A DNA stretch of 48,887 nt, from assembly GCA_030066085.1 (NCBI GenBank), contig JASJCI010000042.1, positions 1 to 48,887 on the forward strand, in the 5' to 3' direction. This document shows, one piece after another, positions 43,571 to 48,887 of the stretch. The DNA is from Gammaproteobacteria bacterium. Its GTDB lineage: Bacteria > Pseudomonadota > Gammaproteobacteria > GCA-001735895. The position numbers were made by a program, and so were the translations under genes. Under the pieces are notes generated by a model. The model did not search any database and was not told where the DNA came from. It saw nothing but the letters and a program-made list of their open reading frames with translations. Within the stretch, counting starts at the first letter, position 1. The number at the start of each line of letters is the position of its first letter.

Positions 43571-43803
43571 GGTTGATAGCCTCGATCGAAAAATGCGTTA
43601 TGAACCGTTTCTCCGTCTTTAAGGAGGATAACACGTAGGTATTTGTTTTCCATTTCGGTGATTTTGGCCCACCGCCGGATCCGGCCGTCGTCCTGGATAG
43701 ACTCTTTTTCGAAATTATCGATAACAAACTTAATCCATTCGAGTTGTATTATCGCCCGATCGGGCCGGCTTCTGATTGAGTCAAAGTATTTTGTGGTTTT
43801 CAT
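43567..43803 (-). CDS. DUF4258-like partner of DUF2283 (cassette-borne)
   Basis: A 78-aa protein with RPDRAIIQLEWIKFVIDN and DGRIRRWAKITEMENKYLRVIL, then DGETVHNAFFDRGY. The pattern resembles the small proteins regularly encoded just before DUF2283 genes and has similarity to DUF4258. The ATG at 43803 is 16 bases after the cassette start GTTAGGC. A toxin-antitoxin-like pair is possible, not shown. Confidence 0.75.
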   Translation of the reverse strand: MKTTKYFDSIRSRPDRAIIQLEWIKFVIDNFEKESIQDDGRIRRWAKITEMENKYLRVILLKDGETVHNAFFDRGYQP

Positions 43804-43818
43804 CCATGTTACCTTATC

Positions 43819-43851
43819 GCCTAACGGCCCGGCTGCATGCGCCTGTTAGGG
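43819..43851 (-). repeat. attC site 2 (truncated)
   Basis: Both cores are intact (CCCTAAC and GTTAGGC on the minus strand), but only 19 bases lie between them: the second half of the usual hairpin is missing compared with site 3. At 33 bases it is shorter than functional attC sites known to me. Confidence 0.7.
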
Positions 43852-43881
43852 TGCTATCGTAAGATGTGTGACACGCTGAAT

Positions 43882-44136
43882 TTATTCCAGTCTGTCTAAT
43901 TGCTTTTCAGCCTTGTGAATGGCCCTTTCACACCTCGGTATAAATACGTTTCTTATCCAATCTTTATGTGGATGCGCTAATTCTTCATTTCGTATCTTCT
44001 TCCTAAACCATGGCTGGAATCCATGCCAATTTGCATGCGAGCCATTCTCCAGGTACTCATGAGCCTTAATCAGATTTTCTTCAGGACTTTTAATGCGGTC
44101 TTCAACCGCTTTTTTCTTCTTCTGATCGTTCTCCAT
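43882..44136 (-). CDS. hypothetical cassette protein, charged and helical
   Basis: An 84-aa Lys/Glu-rich protein that I do not recognise. It begins MENDQKKKKAVEDRIKSPEEN, has a central WHGFQPWFRKKIRNEE, and a helical tail ending KAEKQLDRLE. No membrane segment is seen. The ATG at 44136 is 15 bases after the cassette core GTTAGGG. Codon use is AT-richer than the chromosome's, consistent with transfer. Confidence 0.65.
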   Translation of the reverse strand: MENDQKKKKAVEDRIKSPEENLIKAHEYLENGSHANWHGFQPWFRKKIRNEELAHPHKDWIRNVFIPRCERAIHKAEKQLDRLE

Positions 44137-44148
44137 GGTTCTAAAGCA

Positions 44149-44223
44149 CCCTAACGTCCAGCATCAGCGGCCTCACAAGGCGCGTAGCGACTTGTGAGCT
44201 CCGGCTGAATGCGCTTGTTAGAG
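44149..44223 (-). repeat. attC site 3 (full length, 75 bp)
   Basis: Minus strand starts CTCTAACAAGCGCATTCAGC and ends CTGGACGTTAGGG. Between the cores are inverted arms (TTCAGCCGGAG with CCGCTGAT, and CTCACAAG with CTTGTGAG) giving the stem-loop typical of attC. Confidence 0.78.
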
Positions 44224-44275
44224 GGTGAGGTCATAAGTTTTTTTAAGCGTGGAATTTTGTTAAAGAGATCTTCGG

Positions 44276-44524
44276 TTATGACTTTAGAATTAGCAATGCT
44301 CCTTCAAGTACAAGGCTAATCAATAGCAGTAGCAAGCATAGTGGCACTACCCATTTTATGAATGGCCGCATGTAGTGAACAATTGGATGTCTTAGTATTT
44401 CTAACCATTTTTTATTTGATTTTTTCGGTATCCAAACCGCGATAGCTAAATTTGTAAAGACATACCAAATCCATACTGATAGGGCGATCCCGGCCATGAA
44501 TACGATTATTGCTAGTAGTTCCAT
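44276..44524 (-). CDS. small membrane protein (cassette-borne)
   Basis: An 82-aa protein with hydrophobic segments at about residues 3-30 and 58-80 (start MELLAIIVFMAGIALSVWIW; C-terminal VPLCLLLLLISLVLEGALL) joined by the basic loop PKKSNKKWLEILRHP. The ATG at 44524 lies six bases after the attC core, so the leader is almost entirely cassette-end sequence. No family recognised. Confidence 0.62.
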   Translation of the reverse strand: MELLAIIVFMAGIALSVWIWYVFTNLAIAVWIPKKSNKKWLEILRHPIVHYMRPFIKWVVPLCLLLLLISLVLEGALLILKS

Positions 44525-44529
44525 TCACC

Positions 44530-44574
44530 CTCTAACAGTGATTTAGACGGAAGCCGTCATTTGCCCTGTTATAC
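44530..44574 (-). repeat. attC site 4 (upstream boundary of the array)
   Basis: Cores GTATAAC and GTTAGAG on the minus strand enclose a short hairpin around GACGGCTTCCGTC, 45 bases in all. It would belong to a cassette lost upstream, or mark the array edge. Confidence 0.6.
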
Positions 44575-44858
44575 AGCGTCCGTATATTTCGATTGTGCCC
44601 GGGCTGGAAAATGCGGCGTAGAATGGCGTTTTCCCGCCCCCCGGAAATCCTGAAATCCCGTTCCGACGCCATTTTTCCTGTTCCTTCATGCGCGGAAACG
44701 TCAACTATTCTAGCGCCTCTTCGCCGGGCATATCTATCGGAGGCGGTGAGTTGCGACTTATAAAGTCATCAGGTTTCCGTATTTGGAATATAAATTTAAG
44801 ATGTGATAGCCTGCCCGCGCCTGATCCAGCAACGGATCCCAAAACCAGAGGTTTTACC

Positions 44859-46049
44859 ATGAACGAGGAAGCCAGCGGCCTTCCCGTGCAGCCGCGTGTT
44901 CGACCCGCGGACGCACGCTTTTCTTCCGGGCCGTGCAAGAAATATCCCGGCTGGAACATCAGCCATCTCAACACCGATTTTCTCGGGCGCAGCCATCGTG
45001 CGAAGCTGCCCAAGCAGCGTCTGAAGGACGCGATTGATATCTCCCACCAGCTGCTCGGCCTGCCGGCCGACTGGAAACTCGGCATCGTGCCGGGTTCCGA
45101 TACCGGCGCCTTCGAAATAGCCATGTGGTCGCTGCTCGGCGCGCGCCCGGTAGATGCGCTGGTGTGGGAGAGTTTCTCCAGCGACTGGGCGAAAGACCTG
45201 CAGGCGCTGGACGTCGGCCCGCTCAGGGTATTCGAAGCGGAGTACGGCGAATTGCCGGACCTGTCGCAGGTCGATTCCGAACACGATCTCGTCATGGTCT
45301 ACAACGGTACCACCAGCGGTGTCTGCCTGCCGGACCTGGACTGGCTCGATGCCGATCGCGCCGGGCTGGTGCTGTGTGATGCCACCTCGGCCGCTTACGC
45401 GATGCCGATGGATTTCGACAGGCTCGATGTCGTGACCTGGTCGTGGCAGAAAGTGCTCGGCTCGGAAGGCGCGCACGGCATGCTGGCGCTGAGTCCGCGC
45501 GCGGTCGAGCGGCTGGAGTCATCGGCGCCGCGTTACCCGCTGCCGAAGTTGTTTCGCCTGACCAAGGGTGATGTGCTGATCGACGGTATCTTCAGCGGCG
45601 CGACGATCAATACGCCGAGCATGCTGGCGCTGGAAGACCTGCACGCCGCGCTGGCCTGGGCCGAGTCGATCGGCGGTCGCGAAGCGCTGTGGCAGCGCAC
45701 GCGCGACAACTTCGCCGCGATCGACAGCTGGGTGCAGCAAAGCGACTGGATCGACTGGTTAGCGCGCGATCCGGCGACGCGTTCGCCGACCTCGATGTGC
45801 TTGCAGATCGTCGATCCAAAGTTCACCGCGCTGCCGGCCGAGGAGCGCCAGGCGGCGATCAAGCAGATGACCGCGGCGCTCGAAGCAGAGGGCGTGGCTT
45901 ACGATATCGGCAACTACCGTAACGCACCGCCCGGGTTTCGCCTGTGGGGCGGCGCCACGGTCGAGGCCAGCGATCTCGAAGCACTCACCCCCTGGCTCGA
46001 CTGGGCCTTTGCCAACTACATCCAGACACTCGAAGGAGAAGGGTCATGA
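44859..46049 (+). CDS. serC: phosphoserine aminotransferase
   Basis: A 396-aa PLP enzyme converting 3-phosphohydroxypyruvate to phosphoserine. FSSGPCKKYPGW at the N-terminus, GIVPGSDTGAFEIAMW, YNGTTSGVCLPDLDW and the PLP-lysine region TWSWQKVLGSEGAHG are SerC features of the alpha-proteobacterial/archaeal type rather than the E. coli one. ATG 44859 has an AGAGG leader; an earlier in-frame codon at 44688 has no support. It overlaps serA by ATGA. Confidence 0.92.
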   Translation: MNEEASGLPVQPRVRPADARFSSGPCKKYPGWNISHLNTDFLGRSHRAKLPKQRLKDAIDISHQLLGLPADWKLGIVPGSDTGAFEIAMWSLLGARPVDALVWESFSSDWAKDLQALDVGPLRVFEAEYGELPDLSQVDSEHDLVMVYNGTTSGVCLPDLDWLDADRAGLVLCDATSAAYAMPMDFDRLDVVTWSWQKVLGSEGAHGMLALSPRAVERLESSAPRYPLPKLFRLTKGDVLIDGIFSGATINTPSMLALEDLHAALAWAESIGGREALWQRTRDNFAAIDSWVQQSDWIDWLARDPATRSPTSMCLQIVDPKFTALPAEERQAAIKQMTAALEAEGVAYDIGNYRNAPPGFRLWGGATVEASDLEALTPWLDWAFANYIQTLEGEGS

Positions 46050-47638
46050 CCAAGCCCCGCGTACTGATTTCCGATTCCATGTCCAGCCAGGCCGTTGCCG
46101 TGTTCGAACAGCGCGGCGTGGAAGTAGTTCAGTCGAGCAAGCTCAGCGCTGACGAGCTCGCCGATACCATCGGCGATTTCGACGGGCTCGCGATCCGCTC
46201 GGCGTCCAGGGTCACCGCTGAACTGCTGGAGCGCGCCGCACGGCTCAAGGTGGTCGGGCGCGCCGGCATCGGTGTCGACAATGTCGACGTGCCGGCCTGT
46301 ACCCGGCGCGGCGTGGTGGTCATGAATACGCCTCTCGGCAACGCGATCACCACCGCCGAACACGCGATGACGATGATGCTGTCGCTCGCGCGCCAGATTC
46401 CGCAGGCCAATAATTCGACCCAGGACGGCAAGTGGGAAAAATCGCGCTTCATGGGCATCGAGCTGACCGGCAAGCTGCTTGGCCTGATCGGAGCCGGCAA
46501 CATCGGCTCGATCGTCGCCGCCAAGGCCATCGGTTACGGCCTGCACGTGCAGGCCTACGATCCTTTCCTGACCGAGGAGCGGGCTGACAAGCTCGGTATC
46601 AGGAAGGTTGACCTGGACACCCTGCTGTCGACCTCCGACATTATTTCGCTGCACGTGCCGAAAACCCCGGAAACCAGCAACATCATCAGTGCCGACGCAC
46701 TCAACAAGATGAAGGCCGGCAGCATGCTGATCAACTGCGCGCGCGGTGGCCTGGTCGACGAAGCCGCGCTGCGCGTGGCGCTCGAAAGCGGTCACCTGCG
46801 CGGCGCCGCGCTCGACGTATACGAGGTCGAACCCGCGCGCGACAACCCGCTGTTCGGGCTCGACAACGTGATCTGCACACCACACCTGGGTGCGTCGACG
46901 GTCGAGGCGCAGGAAAAGGTCGCGGTGCAGATCGCCGAGCAGATCAGCGATTATCTTTTGACCGGCGCGGTCAACAACGCGATTAACGCGCCCAGCCTGA
47001 GCGCCGAGGAAGCGCAAAAACTGAAACCCTATCTCGCGCTCGCGCAGCGCCTCGGTTCGTTTGTTGGCCAGCTGACCCACGATCCGATCAAGTCGCTCTC
47101 CGTGACCTACGGTGGCGAGGCGAATGAACTCAACGTGTCGCCGCTGACCGTGCAGGTCGTGCAATCCGTGCTGGAACACCATAGCTCCTACGTCAACTCG
47201 GTCAATGCGCGCGAAGTGGCACGCGATCGCAACATCGATGTCATCGAGGCCCACAACGAGGGTCGCGACGAGTATCCGTGCCGAATAACCGTCGCGGTCG
47301 AAACCGAGGCGCACAAGCGCAGTATCTGCGGCACGCTGATCCAGAACCAGCCGCGCGTAATCGACGTCAAGGGTATTCCGATGGAATCGAAGATCGGCGC
47401 GCACATGCTCTACATCACCAACAACGACAAGCCGGGCGTAATCGGCCATATCGGTACCTCCTGTGCCGAGCGCGGTATCAACATCGCCAACATGCATCTC
47501 GGCCGCGCCAGCCAGGCAGGCGACGCGATCGTGCTGCTCGAGATCGACGAAGCGCTTGCAACCGGTGATCTCGAACACCTGCGTTCGTTGCCGAACATCA
47601 ACGACGCGCAGTACCTGCACTTCCCGGCGGCTTCGTGA
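46046..47638 (+). CDS. serA: D-3-phosphoglycerate dehydrogenase with ASB and ACT domains
   Basis: A 530-aa long-form SerA catalysing the first step of serine synthesis. The NAD-binding GLIGAGNIGSIVAAKA is near residue 150, catalytic Arg, Glu and His lie in NCARGGLVDE and CTPHLGAST, an ASB (allosteric substrate-binding) region occupies about 320-450, and a C-terminal ACT domain has ITNNDKPGVIGHIGTSCAE, the site of serine feedback. Length matches the Mycobacterium-type 530-residue enzymes. It sits between serC and serB with ATGA and GTGA overlaps. Confidence 0.95.
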   Translation: MTKPRVLISDSMSSQAVAVFEQRGVEVVQSSKLSADELADTIGDFDGLAIRSASRVTAELLERAARLKVVGRAGIGVDNVDVPACTRRGVVVMNTPLGNAITTAEHAMTMMLSLARQIPQANNSTQDGKWEKSRFMGIELTGKLLGLIGAGNIGSIVAAKAIGYGLHVQAYDPFLTEERADKLGIRKVDLDTLLSTSDIISLHVPKTPETSNIISADALNKMKAGSMLINCARGGLVDEAALRVALESGHLRGAALDVYEVEPARDNPLFGLDNVICTPHLGASTVEAQEKVAVQIAEQISDYLLTGAVNNAINAPSLSAEEAQKLKPYLALAQRLGSFVGQLTHDPIKSLSVTYGGEANELNVSPLTVQVVQSVLEHHSSYVNSVNAREVARDRNIDVIEAHNEGRDEYPCRITVAVETEAHKRSICGTLIQNQPRVIDVKGIPMESKIGAHMLYITNNDKPGVIGHIGTSCAERGINIANMHLGRASQAGDAIVLLEIDEALATGDLEHLRSLPNINDAQYLHFPAAS

Positions 47639-48546
47639 GCGAGGCCGTTAAAACGCCGGACTGGCTCGCCCGCGCGGCGGAGGCAACCGAATTTGTTGCC
47701 ACCGTCTGCGTGGCCGACGATCTCGACGGCGCGCTGCGCCGGGTGGCCGACCGGCTGGGCGATCCCGCGCCACCCGAGCGGCTTGCGGCGCGGACCGCCG
47801 ACCTGCCTTTTTGGGCAACGCCCGCACAGGCCTGGTCGACCTGGCAGCAGCTGCGGCAGGACAACCCTGGCTTCGACGTCTGCATCCAGCCGGTCGGCCT
47901 GCCGGGCAAGCGCCTGTTGATCTGTGACATGGACATGACCATCGTCGCGGCCGAGACCCTCGACGAGGTGGCCGCCGAGCTGGGCCTCGGCGAGCGCATC
48001 GCCGCGATTACGGCGCGCGCGATGCACGGTGAAATCGATTTCGACCAAGCCCTGCGCGAGCGTATCGCGATGCTCGCCGGGCACGACGAGCAGGTGTTTT
48101 ACGATCTCGCCGAGCGCCTGCCGTTCAACCCCGGCGCGCGCGAGCTGATCGCCGCGGCCAACGCGGCCGACGTGCATACCGTGTTGATCAGCGGCGGGTT
48201 CGTACAGGTGGCGGAACGCGCCGCGCGCGAGCTCGGCTTCGACGAGGTTGTCTGCAATCGGCTCGAGATCGAAAACGGCAGGCTGACGGGCCGTGTGCCC
48301 GACCCGATCGTCAACGCCGACCGCAAACGCCAGACCCTGATCGACCGGGCCGCAACGCTCGGCATCGGGCTGGATCAGTGCTGCGCGATCGGCGACGGCG
48401 CCAACGATCGACCGATGCTCGAGGCTGCCGGTCTCGGTATCGCTTATCGCGGCAAACCCGTGCTGCGCGCCGCGACCGACTGCCACCTCGATCATGCCGA
48501 TCTCGACTGCGCTTTTTACCTGATGCGCGCGCACACCCTCACCTGA
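47635..48546 (+). CDS. serB: phosphoserine phosphatase
   Basis: A 303-aa HAD phosphatase giving L-serine. Motif I is D98-M-D100-M-T, motif II lies in VLISGGFVQVAE and motif III in AIGDGANDRPMLEAAG. An N-terminal extension of about 90 aa replaces the ACT domain of longer SerB proteins and has no motif I recognise. It starts at GTG 47635 in a GTGA overlap with serA, completing a serCAB operon. Confidence 0.94.
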   Translation: MSEAVKTPDWLARAAEATEFVATVCVADDLDGALRRVADRLGDPAPPERLAARTADLPFWATPAQAWSTWQQLRQDNPGFDVCIQPVGLPGKRLLICDMDMTIVAAETLDEVAAELGLGERIAAITARAMHGEIDFDQALRERIAMLAGHDEQVFYDLAERLPFNPGARELIAAANAADVHTVLISGGFVQVAERAARELGFDEVVCNRLEIENGRLTGRVPDPIVNADRKRQTLIDRAATLGIGLDQCCAIGDGANDRPMLEAAGLGIAYRGKPVLRAATDCHLDHADLDCAFYLMRAHTLT

Positions 48547-48614
48547 CGTCGTAATTCCCACGCCAACACGTATTACGAAGACCGCAGATCGTGATCCCGC
48601 TTCGGCGGACCGCC

Positions 48615-48662
48615 GCGTAAGCGGGGATCTCGTGCCAAAGATCGGGAGATCCCCGCTTGCGC
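48615..48662. repeat. 17-bp inverted repeat after serB
   Basis: GCGTAAGCGGGGATCTC (48615-48631) and GAGATCCCCGCTTGCGC (48646-48662) pair with one mismatch around a 14-base loop, 69 bases after serB. No T-run follows. It could stop transcription weakly or be a REP-like element. Confidence 0.6.
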
Positions 48663-48768
48663 GCACTACTGTCCGGGATATTTTAAACGCCTGATCAAAA
48701 ACACTTTCAAAAACGATGTTTTGCTACGCTAAAGCCGCACTCCGACTTAATTCTCTAGCTCTTAAGTT

Positions 48769-48844
48769 GTCATCCCGCGGCTTGACCGCGGGATCCAGAA
48801 AACTTTGCTCATCACTGGACCCCGCGGTCAAGCCGCGGGGTGAC
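48769..48844. repeat. palindromic intergenic repeat (copy 2)
   Basis: Two 30-base arms, 48769-48798 and 48815-48844, are inverse complements with two mismatches and enclose 16 bases. Each arm is itself built from CCGCGG and CCGCGGG palindromes. The second arm is identical (reverse complement) to 31375-31404. The 341 bases after serB hold this and the preceding inverted repeat and no gene. Confidence 0.75.
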
Positions 48845-48887
48845 AGGTGTTAACAGTGCTGTAAAAAATTATTCCGGACAGCAGTGC

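Larger units (their letters stand above)
43321..44574 (-). mobile_element. integron gene-cassette array without integrase (CALIN-like)
   Basis: Four attC-like sites at 43321, 43819, 44149 and 44530 separate three cassettes, all oriented on the minus strand. Each cassette starts in GTTRRR-type sequence a few bases before its first ATG and ends in the matching inverse complement: GTTAGAGGGTGA pairs with TCACCCTCTAAC, GTTAGGGTGC with GCACCCTAAC, and GTTAGGC with GCCTAAC. This is the pairing expected when each attC was reconstituted from a circular cassette. Base composition is AT-richer than the surrounding genome. No intI is in the window. Confidence 0.78.

Noticed and set aside
43321-44574. 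Reading the cassette array on the plus strand
   Set aside because: All four genes are on the minus strand, start just after cores in that orientation, and the AAGCGCATGCAG-type L'' sequences follow GCCTAAC only on that strand.

Overview
The window is about 49 kb of GC-rich, densely coded DNA with short intergenic gaps and many 1-8 base stop/start overlaps. Gene content (cbb3 oxidase with FNR and HemN, TAXI-type TRAP transporter, FixL-like sensor, choline-sulfate and amine catabolism, serCAB) suggests a marine or sediment gammaproteobacterium with a microaerobic or facultative life style. The species cannot be named from sequence alone. No rRNA or tRNA gene was seen.

Layout. (1) 1-4283, minus strand: an amino-group-carrier (LysW) operon, lysW-lysX-lysY-[class II glutamine amidotransferase]-lysZ-lysJ, cut by the window start. 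The carrier ends in Gln54 where the family has the Glu54 to which substrate is attached, and an unusual stand-alone glutaminase-type enzyme sits inside the same operon. (2) 4441-8304: a CDGSH iron-sulfur protein, then a TAXI-TRAP receptor, fused permease and UspA operon behind a near-perfect 24-bp dyad. (3) 8400-10928: a glycosyltransferase and two consecutive PhyH-type Fe(II)/2-oxoglutarate oxygenases. (4) 10937-26871: an oxygen-response island with tandem UspA, Hsp20, a NarL-type regulator and a sensor kinase with a FixL-type heme PAS signature, FNR, ccoNOQP-ccoGH with accessory genes, ccoIS and hemN. Five FNR boxes lie inside it. Four sit upstream of genes. The fifth sits between two convergent genes and, with a matching -10 and a strong terminator, looks like the promoter of a ~64-nt small RNA.

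(5) 26941-36963: a probable quaternary-amine or amine catabolic region: Rieske oxygenase, an Old-Yellow-Enzyme/FAD demethylase-like protein, an XRE-cupin regulator, amidase, choline-sulfatase, copper amine oxidase and an EthD protein. (6) 37084-43186: assorted housekeeping and unknown genes, then a periplasmic YHS protein with an OmpR/BaeS-type two-component pair. (7) 43321-44574: an AT-richer block of small minus-strand genes separated by attC-like sites. This is an integron cassette array with no integrase in the window. (8) 44859-48546: serC-serA-serB, the complete phosphorylated serine pathway in one overlapping operon. The window ends in palindromic intergenic repeats, one family of which also occurs at 31375.

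Stretches over 300 bases without a gene are 11777-12155, 31129-31526, 40364-40711 and 48547-48887; their contents are listed as features.
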